A DNA stretch of 64,000 nt, from contig DASTCX010000039.1 of assembly GCA_035710745.1 (NCBI GenBank), positions 1 to 64,000 on the forward strand, given 5' to 3'. The position numbers and the translations under genes are program-made. A model generated the notes under the pieces. It worked only from the letters and a program-made list of their open reading frames with translations. It did not search any database and had not been told where the DNA came from. The stretch is from Candidatus Eremiobacteraceae bacterium. GTDB taxonomy: Bacteria > Vulcanimicrobiota > Vulcanimicrobiia > Eremiobacterales > Eremiobacteraceae. Positions 54,118-61,736 of this stretch are shown here, piece by piece (position 1 is the stretch's first letter; each line of letters opens with the position of its first letter).

Positions 54118-55371
54118 TCACTGAACAGTGACTTTGACTGCGACGCTGTTGCCTGCACCATCGGCGATCGTCACTTTGCACGTGCCGACTCCCACGGACG
54201 TCACCTTGAAAACGTTGGCCATCCCGCCTTGGGCAACGGTCGCAATTGCCGTGTTCGACGACGTCGCTGTCCACGCAGAGACCCCGTTTTCGGCCACCGT
54301 GACATTCTTGGTAAGGCCGGTACTTGTAAACGTAAGCGACTTCGGCGTGACTGTCATCGGGTTGAAGACGAGCACGTCGACGTGCCCGCCGACCGTATCG
54401 ACCCAGACGTTGCCATCGGGCCCGGCTGAGAGCGCGTCAGGCCTCTCCCCGCTCACGAGTGGGGGGTTGAACGACGTAATCGTCTGCGTCGCCGTGTTGA
54501 CCCGAAAGACAACATCGCTCGATCCGCTTGCGAACCACGGCTCGCCATCGGGTCCACGCGCGCCGAACTGTTCTGTCTCGTTAGAATTGAAGGCTCCGCC
54601 GCCCGTGAACATGTTCACGGTGCCGTTCGGCTTCACGCGCCCGATCATGCCGGAAAGTTGAAGGCACGCGAACCAGACATTCCCATCCTTTGCCTCGACC
54701 ACAGCGGCCGGTGCGCAGCCTGCCTGAACGGCGAACGGAGTGATATGTCCAGTCGTCGGGTTCACTTTACCGATGTAGTTAAGACCGGAATGAGCGAACC
54801 ACACGTTGCCATCCGAGCCCGTCGTGACGCCACCGCAGCAATTCACCGATGACGAGTCCGGATAGGCGAACTCGGTAATGACCCCCACGGGTGTGATTTT
54901 CGCGATGTGTGACCCTTCGACGAACCACACGTTGCCATCGGGCCCGATGCCGTCGGAGCCGAGCTGCGTCGTGTCGCTGCTCGGAATTGTGAACGTCTTC
55001 AAAGCGCCCTTGGTCGTCACTTGCGTTACGTGCGTCGATTCACTGAGGACGTAGAACTTGCCATCAGAACCGACGGCCATCGCGACGCCGCTCACACCGA
55101 TCGGAAACACCTTTACCGCGCCCGACATAGAGATCCGGACGAGCGAATCCGAGTTCTCTTCGAGGAACCATAGATTGTGGTCGACGCCAGTGACTATCGG
55201 CCCGAAGTTAAACCCCGGCGTGTTCGGACCGAACTGTACCCACTGGGCGCCGCCGCCTTTTTGGAGAACGAACGGTACGAGCGCGGGAGACAGCGCCGTG
55301 TGCGCACCTTCGGAGGAGCAACTCGCCAGAGCCACACAAGCCACAAATAACACGAATATCCGACGGACCAT
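54118..55371 (-). CDS. Virginiamycin B lyase-like propeller lipoprotein with Ig-like tail
   Basis: About 417 residues. GAGGGAGG precedes ATG at 55371. A lipobox (VALASCSS) anchors it. Vgb-like repeats follow, e.g. GPIVTGVDHNLWFLEENSD, IGPDGNVWFVEGSHIAKITP, TTGSDGNVWFAHSGLNYIGK and AGPDGNVWVDTVGGHVDVLV. The last 80 residues form a bacterial Ig-like (Big2-type) domain (TPKSLTFTSTGLTKNVTVAE). Vgb itself is a lyase, but catalytic residues cannot be confirmed, so I do not claim enzyme activity. Confidence 0.8.
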   Translation of the reverse strand: MVRRIFVLFVACVALASCSSEGAHTALSPALVPFVLQKGGGAQWVQFGPNTPGFNFGPIVTGVDHNLWFLEENSDSLVRISMSGAVKVFPIGVSGVAMAVGSDGKFYVLSESTHVTQVTTKGALKTFTIPSSDTTQLGSDGIGPDGNVWFVEGSHIAKITPVGVITEFAYPDSSSVNCCGGVTTGSDGNVWFAHSGLNYIGKVNPTTGHITPFAVQAGCAPAAVVEAKDGNVWFACLQLSGMIGRVKPNGTVNMFTGGGAFNSNETEQFGARGPDGEPWFASGSSDVVFRVNTATQTITSFNPPLVSGERPDALSAGPDGNVWVDTVGGHVDVLVFNPMTVTPKSLTFTSTGLTKNVTVAENGVSAWTATSSNTAIATVAQGGMANVFKVTSVGVGTCKVTIADGAGNSVAVKVTVQ

Positions 55372-55528
55372 AACGCGCCCTCCCTCGTGCCTGGAGCATT
55401 CGCGCCGGTTTCTCGGCGGCCTTGGGGACAATGGTCATGGGGACGCGGATCGAGGTCGTCGTCGCGAGGCGGCAACATATATGAAGAGCTTCGCGTGGAG
55501 GCGCACCCGCGGGCGGCTGCGACCTTCG

Positions 55529-55816
55529 CTACCGACTTCCGGTTACGCGTGCGTGTTTGAGCCCTTCGGGCGCGTGGCTCGGCGAAAGACGTGACGAGAC
55601 GCTGCGATAGCGATGACGCATCGCGTCGCCGAGAAGCGAGGAGATCCGGAACAGCCCGTCACCCGAGAGCCGCAGCGCCATCCACGGTGTACTTTCGTGC
55701 CGTTGCACCAACAAGTACGTTTGCGCGCCCACCGCGTACACAGCAAATTGCTCGGACTCGGCGATCTTTTCCAGATCCTCGACGGCCGATGGTTCGATCT
55801 GTTCGATGAAGTCCAC
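55529..55816 (-). CDS. Small hypothetical protein
   Basis: 95 residues from GTG, with AGGAAGA upstream. It has a compact alpha/beta look: VEDLEKIAESEQFAVYAVGA, TYLLVQRHESTPWMALRLSG. No family recognised. The C-terminal part is basic. The 55.4-55.5 kb gap beside it holds no other clear gene. I judge it real on frame length and ribosome binding site, but not certain. Confidence 0.5.
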   Translation of the reverse strand: MDFIEQIEPSAVEDLEKIAESEQFAVYAVGAQTYLLVQRHESTPWMALRLSGDGLFRISSLLGDAMRHRYRSVSSRLSPSHAPEGLKHARVTGSR

Positions 55817-55852
55817 GATACGGGTCTTCCTAATTCTCTAGCGAGAAATGAG

Positions 55853-55873
55853 ACAGGCCGGTAGACGGCCTGT
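55853..55873 (-). terminator. Possible terminator hairpin
   Basis: Perfect 8-bp stem ACAGGCCG/CGGCCTGT around GTAGA, followed on the minus strand by TCTCATTTCT. It lies just downstream of the secreted glycine-rich gene. The T-tract is weak. Confidence 0.45.
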
Positions 55874-55903
55874 TACTCAAGTGCGGCGCCGGTGCGAGTA
55901 TGT

Positions 55904-56515
55904 TCAGTGTCTGGTCGCCTGCGCGACCGTCCCAGAGCTCAACAGCGCGACGGATTGCCGGACCTCGGTGACGACCACGGATCCCTGGCGTAAGGACACG
56001 TTCGTCTTCTTGTTGTTGGCGAAGAGAGCACCGGCGATGAGTCCCGCCGGGCCGCCCAGGCTCGACTTGAAGATCGTCTTGCCGATCATGTTGCCGACGA
56101 TCATACCGCCGAGCGCGGTGACGGCGACGTTCGTCATGTTGTTATGGCGCTGCGTCTCTTGCGATTGGACGAACATCGAGACGTTGGCGTGGCGCCCGTT
56201 GGTCAACATGATGCGGTCGATGTTGAAGGCGAGGACAGGACTGCGGCCTTGGCCGGCGGTCGTGACGCTCGTGACGTGTCCAAACAACTGCGCATTGGTG
56301 TAGACGCCGTTGTTGCTTGGGTACGGCGTCAGGACGGTCATCGAGAACTTGTCGCCGACGTGCGCGCTGCCGGAATCGATAGTCGAATTCATCTTCGACG
56401 TGACCATGTTCCCGGCGCTCAGCTCGACAGGATTGGAATTCGCCGATGCGGCGAGCGGCAGGATGAGCGCGACCGCGACGGCGGTCGACGCGATCGTGAG
56501 ATAGAGGGGCTTCAT
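55904..56515 (-). CDS. Exported protein with glycine-zipper-like segment
   Basis: 203 residues, signal peptide (ASTAVAVALILPLAASA). A beta-rich first part (AHVGDKFSMTVLTPYPSNNG, FGHVTSVTTAGQGR) is followed by a hydrophobic glycine-rich stretch (VAVTALGGMIVGNMIGKTIF, GGPAGLIAGALFA). This resembles exported proteins with an SH3-like or TolB-like start and a glycine zipper that inserts in membranes. Function unknown. Confidence 0.7.
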   Translation of the reverse strand: MKPLYLTIASTAVAVALILPLAASANSNPVELSAGNMVTSKMNSTIDSGSAHVGDKFSMTVLTPYPSNNGVYTNAQLFGHVTSVTTAGQGRSPVLAFNIDRIMLTNGRHANVSMFVQSQETQRHNNMTNVAVTALGGMIVGNMIGKTIFKSSLGGPAGLIAGALFANNKKTNVSLRQGSVVVTEVRQSVALLSSGTVAQATRH

Positions 56516-56626
56516 GGGGCTCCTTAGATAGCGGTTCCGAAGTGGTTTTTACCGCTCTTCTCTCGTTATGTTATCGCGAGCGTTGACCTTTACGCTTCGG
56601 CATGGCGAGACTGTTATCAGGTAATA

Positions 56627-57022
56627 TCAACGCGACTCTGTTTCAGTCGCTGCGACGAGATCCGATAGCTTCGCGAGCGCCGCGTTGCGGTCGTCCGCGT
56701 CGAACCCGGCGAGCGCGTCAGCCGGCGTCGGATATACGCCGAAGACTCGCGCCAATGCGGTCAATTTGATGTATCGGAGCGCTTTTGGATTCTCGATGAC
56801 AAGACGCACCGAGCCGCCGATCTCGCCGATCTTGCGATGGATCACGATTACCGTACGAATCGTTCGCGCGTCGACCTCATGGACCGCTCGAAGGTCGATG
56901 ATATGATGCGGCTCGTCGCGTTCGATGTGCGCTTTGATCGCCTCGATGAGCGCTTCGCCGGCGGTTTCGTCGAGATGACCGGTTGGAGTGGTGACGATGG
57001 GCGGGGCAAGAGACTTGACCAT
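56627..57022 (-). CDS. STAS-domain anti-sigma factor antagonist-like protein
   Basis: 131 residues from ATG at 57022, with AAAAGGAT upstream. The STAS fold shows IVTTPTGHLDETAGEALIEA, PHHIIDLRAVHEVDARTIRT and VRLVIENPKALRYIKLTALA. The phosphorylatable serine of SpoIIAA/RsbV (in a D-x-S motif) is replaced here: DLRAVHEVDARTIRT has no serine at the expected place, only threonines. It is divergent from the sigma gene at 57243. It likely belongs to the partner-switching set. Confidence 0.8.
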   Translation of the reverse strand: MVKSLAPPIVTTPTGHLDETAGEALIEAIKAHIERDEPHHIIDLRAVHEVDARTIRTVIVIHRKIGEIGGSVRLVIENPKALRYIKLTALARVFGVYPTPADALAGFDADDRNAALAKLSDLVAATETESR

Positions 57023-57242
57023 TCGGTGGGATCCTTTTGGCGTGCGTGCGTCCGAACGGAAGCACTTCGACAGCGGCCGCGTTAGGCCTGTGTTGATGGT
57101 GGGTGACGACGCCTTCGTCATAGTTGCCTGATAGCAATGAGCGCTTTGGCCGCAAACAAGGACCGCCTACCGCATTCCCAAAGAAAGAAGACGTGCGGCA
57201 CCCTGCCCGCCTTTAAGTGAGGATCATCTGTCAGCGCATCAA

Positions 57243-57872
57243 ATGAAGCATCAAAACGACCGCGCGGAGCGTGACGAGCTTGTGACGCAAAATCTTGGAC
57301 TCGTTCGCAACATCGCGAATCGGTTCGCGAATCGCGGCGAGTGCACAGAGGACTTGCGGCAAGTCGGCTATATCGGCCTACTCAAGGCTGCGGATCGCTT
57401 TGACCGAAGACATGGTGTGGCATTCGCAACGTACGGCTACGTGAAGATCATCGGCGAAATCCGGCGTTACTTTCGCGATAAGTGCTGGTCGATAAGGATT
57501 CCGCGCAAGGTGCAAGACTTGTTGCGATCGAGCGACGTACCAGGACCCTACCGGCCACTTTCCCTCGACGCCTCCTTGAGCGACGGCGGTAAGCCTTTGA
57601 CCTTGCTCGATGTTCTCGGAAACGTTGACCACGGGATCGAGGAGGCAGAGTCGCGGATCGACATTTCCGCCGCATGCACGTGGCTGAGCCAGCACGAGCG
57701 GTCGATCTTGCGGTTGAGGTTTTTTGACGAGCTGACTCAAAAGGCTATCGGTCGCGCGCTCGGCAGATCTCAGATGTACGTTTCGAGGTTGGAGAAAAGA
57801 GCGCTGAGCAAACTACGCGATCGTCAAAACAGAGCTATCTCAAGCGATTGGCGGTCGGCAGCTCAGGCTTGA
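57243..57872 (+). CDS. Sigma-B/F-like RNA polymerase sigma factor with shortened region 3
   Basis: 209 residues. Region 2: HNLGLVRNIANRFANRGE-like segment (residues about 17-35), LRQVGYIGLLKAADRFDRR and VAFATYGYVKIIGEIRRYFR, then WSIRIPRKVQDLL. Region 4: LSQHERSILRLRFFDELTQK with HTH IGRALGRSQMYVSRLEKRAL. Sigma-B/F factors usually have about 250-260 residues; here the 45-residue stretch between regions 2 and 4 is too short for a full region 3. Flanked by STAS and PP2C genes, so likely controlled by partner switching. No clear Shine-Dalgarno. Confidence 0.82.
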   Translation: MKHQNDRAERDELVTQNLGLVRNIANRFANRGECTEDLRQVGYIGLLKAADRFDRRHGVAFATYGYVKIIGEIRRYFRDKCWSIRIPRKVQDLLRSSDVPGPYRPLSLDASLSDGGKPLTLLDVLGNVDHGIEEAESRIDISAACTWLSQHERSILRLRFFDELTQKAIGRALGRSQMYVSRLEKRALSKLRDRQNRAISSDWRSAAQA

Positions 57873-57897
57873 GTACTTCGACCGAAAATGCGACCAG

Positions 57898-58056
57898 CTA
57901 TTGGCCGCCTTCGTCGAACCAACCGCCCAGAGCGTCCTTTTCATTTACACTCGATTCGTGTGGCCGAGCCGGTTTCGAAAGAGTTGCGGCGAGTTCCCGG
58001 CGGATCAACGCCACCGTTTCCGAAAAGCGTGGTCTACGCGATGAAATTTTTCCCAT
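57898..58056 (-). CDS. Possible 52-residue protein in the sigma-PP2C gap
   Basis: The 306-nt gap between the sigma factor and phosphatase genes holds one candidate: an ATG at 58056 on the minus strand giving MGKISSRRPRFSETVALIRR and ending DEGGQ. It has a basic N-terminus and an amphipathic helix. There is no strong ribosome binding site, third-position GC is low, and no family is recognised, so it could be spurious. Otherwise I see only promoter-like TTTAAG sequences in the gap. Confidence 0.3.
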   Translation of the reverse strand: MGKISSRRPRFSETVALIRRELAATLSKPARPHESSVNEKDALGGWFDEGGQ

Positions 58057-58178
58057 CTTGATCGCTTCGCGCTGACGCGCCCGAACGCCCGTACGGAAAA
58101 TGTTTAAGTTCCGTCGGACGGAGGCGACGTAGCATCTACTACGTCGGAATAGGTCACCGCAGAAGGCAAAGCGATCAC

Positions 58179-58955
58179 TTGGCGAAGGTCTACGGACTTG
58201 CGCGAATTCTCAGTCCGTCACGAGTCGTGGAGACCCAAGCTTTGGCGACCGATATCAGACCGAACATCCTCGGCGTCCGATCAAATCCTTCGGCAGAAAA
58301 ATTCCCTACGAGCGAGCGTGTGCGCTTTAGCGCCGTCAATGTCCCCGCAGCGTGCTGCGGTCTCACGGGCGGCGACTGGTACGATGTCATTCCGATAAGC
58401 GATCGGCGACTTGTTGTCTCGATCGGCGACGTCGCGGGCCATAACGTAGAGTCGGCCGTCGTCATGACTCGCGTGAAGCGATCGATCAGAACGCTCGCCA
58501 AGGAGGTCGCGAGTCCGCGGCTTCTCCTGCACCGTCTCAACGCGACATTGTGCGAAGATGCTTTCCGCGGCTTTGTAACGACGTTCTTGGGCTACCTCGA
58601 TCTTGAGGCGCGCACGCTGACGTACTCCAACGCCGGTCATCCTCCCCCGATCGTCCGCCGCAGCGACGGAACGGTGACGATGTTCGATACCGGCGACGCT
58701 CCGCTGGGATTGAAAAGTTCAGACCTTAGGGTCGAAAGCACGATCGCACTCGATTCCGGATCGCTGCTCGTTCTCTACACCGACGGCCTCACAGAGGTCC
58801 GGCGAAATGTTATTCTTGGCGAGCGAATGGTATGTGAAGCCGTCCAGTCAGGCGTTGTCGCGCACGCCGATGATCCCGCGGATGCGTTGCGGCAGCGCGT
58901 GGTACCGCACGGCTCTCATGACGATGTGGCTATCCTCACCGTCATGCTGATGTAG
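58179..58955 (+). CDS. PP2C-type (SpoIIE/RsbU family) serine phosphatase
   Basis: 258 residues from TTG. GGDWYDVIPISDRRLVVSIG, DVAGHNVESAVVMTRVKRSI, FLGYLDLEARTLTYSNAGHP and LLVLYTDGLTEVRRN give the SpoIIE phosphatase motifs with metal-binding aspartates (GDWYD, GDVAGH, YTDGL, HDD). There is no sensor domain ahead of it. In partner switching it would dephosphorylate the STAS protein. Terminates 30 nt before a small reverse-strand gene. Confidence 0.85.
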   Translation: MAKVYGLARILSPSRVVETQALATDIRPNILGVRSNPSAEKFPTSERVRFSAVNVPAACCGLTGGDWYDVIPISDRRLVVSIGDVAGHNVESAVVMTRVKRSIRTLAKEVASPRLLLHRLNATLCEDAFRGFVTTFLGYLDLEARTLTYSNAGHPPPIVRRSDGTVTMFDTGDAPLGLKSSDLRVESTIALDSGSLLVLYTDGLTEVRRNVILGERMVCEAVQSGVVAHADDPADALRQRVVPHGSHDDVAILTVMLM

Positions 58956-58983
58956 CGCCTCGGGCGTAGTCACCCTCGGACGC

Positions 58984-59286
58984 CTACTTTCTGCGAAGTG
59001 TCGCGCCGAGCTCTCGCAGGATCACTCCGAGCATCGCATCGTCGCCGCGTGCAAAGAACATGGTGAGCGCGACCTCGACGATGGAGCTCTCGCTCAGTCT
59101 ATGCGCATACGCTAAGCTTCTTAGACGCTCGGAGATGTCGTGACCGACGTTGACTGAAAGTTTGTTCCGGGCCGAGACATCCGGCGCAGCCTGTGTCTCA
59201 AAACCCGCCGTGTGGTCGGTGTGCAGTGCTTCTTGGCCCGCCAGCTTCGTTTCAAGTTCGGTTGGAGGGCCGACTGCTTTCTTCAG
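58984..59286 (-). pseudogene. Ribbon-helix-helix-like gene with no conventional start
   Basis: The minus-strand frame ending at TAG 58984-58986 encodes NKLSVNVGHDISERLRSLAY, AHRLSESSIVEVALTMFFAR and GATLRRK, parallel to the next gene (LRKLAYEQNTSESSIIECAV). No ATG, GTG or TTG occurs in frame upstream for more than 150 nt; a CTG at 59284-59286 is the best start. An ATG at 59290 in another frame opens MPEESSRPSN and stops soon, so a frameshift may have broken the gene. It is absent from normal gene calls for this reason. Confidence 0.55.
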
Positions 59287-59362
59287 GCATACTTGCGGGT
59301 TACTTCTGGACTGCCGTGTAGGCTTCCCTGTTGAGCCGTTGAGCGGTGCCGCGCGAGGGGTT

Positions 59363-59656
59363 TCAGGACCGTCGGCGGCGCGGCGCTATATCGGCTCGGT
59401 CCATCAATCGTAGTACGTTGGCATCCGATCCCTTCTCGAAGAAAAGCCAAACGGCGCATTCGATGATCGAGCTCTCGCTCGTATTCTGTTCGTATGCGAG
59501 CTTACGAAGCCGTTTCGCCAAAAGCGAACTCATGGAGTGTGACAGTCGCACGACCGTAGTGTCTGCGGCCTGAACCGTGTCCACTGCGCTGGCGGGAAAT
59601 CGAACTCTGCTCGCGGGTATCTTGCCGTTTCGGACGGTGCTGTTCCGACTTGCCAT
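59363..59656 (-). CDS. Ribbon-helix-helix-like DNA-binding protein
   Basis: 97 residues from ATG at 59656. After a basic N-terminus, TTVVRLSHSMSSLLAKRLRK forms a short strand and helix, and QNTSESSIIECAVWLFFEKG gives the second helix, as in Arc/MetJ-type repressors. Similar small genes flank it. It could be an antitoxin-like or stress regulator; no toxin gene is seen next to it. An upstream in-frame start at 59761 is possible. Confidence 0.6.
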   Translation of the reverse strand: MASRNSTVRNGKIPASRVRFPASAVDTVQAADTTVVRLSHSMSSLLAKRLRKLAYEQNTSESSIIECAVWLFFEKGSDANVLRLMDRADIAPRRRRS

Positions 59657-59851
59657 ATTCTTACTCGATTTTCTTGAACGTGCGGGCGGTATCGGTACTA
59701 GCCTTCGATAGCTTCGCGACCAGGCCTTGGGAGGCGTCATCTTCGCTACTATTATCTGCAACTGTTATTATCTTGCGTTCGTCGGGGAACAGCTCGATGA
59801 TTGCCGAAGTGTGACCGGTCTAGGCATAGCCTAGTCAAGGAAAGCGCTCAA

Positions 59852-60022
59852 GTGGATTATTCAAAAGCGCTCGACGATCTCGATCCCATCCTTCGCAGTC
59901 GTCTCCGCGCGGTTGCGCGCATCGCCGGCATGAGCGAGATAGAGGCGTTGAGAACGATCGTCGAGACGTCGCGTGGTAAAATCAACGGTGATACCGGGCT
60001 TGCGCCCGAAGACCCGCGATAG
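59852..60022 (+). CDS. Small ribbon-helix-helix-like protein
   Basis: 56 residues from GTG at 59852, with AAGGAAAG at good spacing. DYSKALDDLDPILRSRLRAV and ARIAGMSEIEALRTIVETSR form a helix-helix pattern like the C-terminal part of RHH proteins. An upstream TTG at 59801 would add 17 unremarkable residues. Four nt upstream of a secreted-protein gene. Confidence 0.55.
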   Translation: MDYSKALDDLDPILRSRLRAVARIAGMSEIEALRTIVETSRGKINGDTGLAPEDPR

Positions 60023-60025
60023 ATC

Positions 60026-60409
60026 ATGATGTCGGTTCGACTCGTCACCCTTACCGCGGTCGCAGTTATCTGCCTGTTCTCGAGCCAGTCGATTGCGCAC
60101 GCCGCCCCTGTCTCAACCGCAGACCAGAACGTCGTCCTCAATCATCGGCTTGCGTTGATGGCCCTCGCGCCCGCTCCGTCCAGGATAGCCCGCGCGTCTG
60201 AGCTCGAAGATCTATTCTCGCGGACTGCTGCGGACGAGCACCGCAAACCGGATTGGTGGTCAAGCGTGACCTTCAAGGCTATCGCATCTCGCTTCATCTC
60301 GGCAGAACGCTTCCTGCACTTTCGGCAGGGCGGAGTCGACGCGAATTTCTGGGGCGTCATGAACCGGGGCGGCAGCCTTCGGATCAAGTACTCGGTTCGG
60401 CTGCGCTAA
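60026..60409 (+). CDS. Small secreted protein
   Basis: 127 residues. A signal peptide (LVTLTAVAVICLFSSQSIAH, cleavage near AHA) is followed by a mixed helical domain, ELEDLFSRTAADEHRKPDWW and a beta-like end (GSLRIKYSVRLR). Start MMSVRL follows the RHH-like gene by 3 nt. No family recognised. A terminator follows. Confidence 0.6.
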   Translation: MMSVRLVTLTAVAVICLFSSQSIAHAAPVSTADQNVVLNHRLALMALAPAPSRIARASELEDLFSRTAADEHRKPDWWSSVTFKAIASRFISAERFLHFRQGGVDANFWGVMNRGGSLRIKYSVRLR

Positions 60410-60438
60410 AAGGCTACCGAGCCCGACGGCCGAGTTAG

Positions 60439-60470
60439 AACAGCGGACGCATCTTGCGTCCGCTGTTTTT
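60439..60470. terminator. Intrinsic terminator, likely bidirectional
   Basis: AACAGCGGACGCA pairs with TGCGTCCGCTGTT around TCT, followed by TTT. It separates the convergent secreted-protein gene and the propeller gene. Confidence 0.8.
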
Positions 60471-60488
60471 GGCTCACGCGAAGCGGAT

Positions 60489-61622
60489 CTATCGACTCAG
60501 AAGCATGAGCGTGTTCTGCGCGTCGTCGACGAAGTAGAGGCCACCGCCGGGTCGCAACGCGAGCCCGAACAGCGCGCCGGCACCAGGCGGACTACCGCTG
60601 TTGTCGAGCAGCAGTTTGTTCATTTGCATTCCCTGCGGATTCGTCCGCACGAGGAAGCCGTCGTTGCCGTTGACCGTGAGGATGTCGCCGTTCGACGCCG
60701 TCGTAAGGCCGAGCGGATCGTTGAGCGCGCCGCCCATCGTGAGCGTCCGGCCGTTTCCGGACGAACCCATGCGAGACATCGGATTGGCGATGACGGCGAT
60801 GCGATTGTTCACGCTGTCCGCGACGTACAGCGCACTGCCATCCGGCGAGAGGCCAAGCCCCGTCGGTCCGACGACGAGCGCCGCGGGATCGGTTCGCTCG
60901 GAAAACCCTGACCCGACGACCGTCATCGCGCGCACGTGCGGTTTGTCGTTCATCGACGTCTGGACGTCGAGGCGGACGATGGTTCCGCGATTGACGACCT
61001 TACCCTGACCCGCGACGGTTCCGTTGAGGACGTTGGAGACGAAAAGCGTCACATGGTCTCCCTGATCGACCGCGGCCATATCCCACGGCCCATTGATCGG
61101 ACTGCCGGAGATCGTCTCGACGACCTCACCGCGACTGTCGAGTACGAGCACGCAGCCCGCATGCGCGGTGTTCGACATGCCGTTGCTCGTCGGCAAGCTG
61201 CCGACGAATACCCAGCCCGAACGCGTGACGGCGAGCGCGGTCGTCAGACCAATGCCACCGGGGCAATCGCCCGGCAAGCGGTGCGCGTTGATGTGCGCGA
61301 AGACGCGCAGGCCGCCGTTCGGCGAAATCTCGACGATCGTCGTTCCCGTGCCTTGCAAGTTTTGAGAATCGTTGAAGTTGCTGATGAGGACGTCACCCAT
61401 CACGAGCGAGCCCATCGACATCGGCACGACCGCGGTGCCGTACGGATTGACGTCGCCGTTCGGCGGTACCGTCGAGCCGATCGTCGATATCCGATTCGAA
61501 AGATCGGAAGAAAGCGGCAGCGCCGGCACCGGCTGTGCGGCGAGCGCGATCTGCGCGGCGCCGATAACTGCAGCAGCAGTCGCGGCCGCTGCCAGAAAAC
61601 GTTGTTTAGGCATCATGTTCAT
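60489..61622 (-). CDS. Secreted NHL/SMP-30-like beta-propeller protein
   Basis: About 377 residues from MNMMPKQRFLAAAATAAAVI, a signal peptide ending near ALAA. Blade-like repeats: GVFVG-type segments such as AVTRSGWVFVGSLPTS, TLFVSNVLNGTVAGQ, GLGLSPDGSALYVADSVNNR, LTTASNGDILTVNGNDG, ALRPGGGLYFVDDAQN. An extra in-frame extension to 61673 is unlikely. Function unknown; one of seven propellers in this window. Confidence 0.8.
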   Translation of the reverse strand: MNMMPKQRFLAAAATAAAVIGAAQIALAAQPVPALPLSSDLSNRISTIGSTVPPNGDVNPYGTAVVPMSMGSLVMGDVLISNFNDSQNLQGTGTTIVEISPNGGLRVFAHINAHRLPGDCPGGIGLTTALAVTRSGWVFVGSLPTSNGMSNTAHAGCVLVLDSRGEVVETISGSPINGPWDMAAVDQGDHVTLFVSNVLNGTVAGQGKVVNRGTIVRLDVQTSMNDKPHVRAMTVVGSGFSERTDPAALVVGPTGLGLSPDGSALYVADSVNNRIAVIANPMSRMGSSGNGRTLTMGGALNDPLGLTTASNGDILTVNGNDGFLVRTNPQGMQMNKLLLDNSGSPPGAGALFGLALRPGGGLYFVDDAQNTLMLLSR

Positions 61623-61736
61623 CTCACTGACTCCATGGAGCTTCCAAGAAGAAGGACGAGATAAGCTACCCACGGCTCCTGAAGAATCACTGAAAATCGC
61701 AAGGTCGCTCGTCAGGGACGCAAGAAAGCGGCGCGG

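Noticed and set aside
57205-58110. TTTAAG sequences at 57212 and 58103 as sigma-B/F type promoters (GTTTAA...GGGTAT)
   Set aside because: The -35-like half is present at 58102 and partly at 57211, but no GGGTAT-like -10 lies at the right distance.
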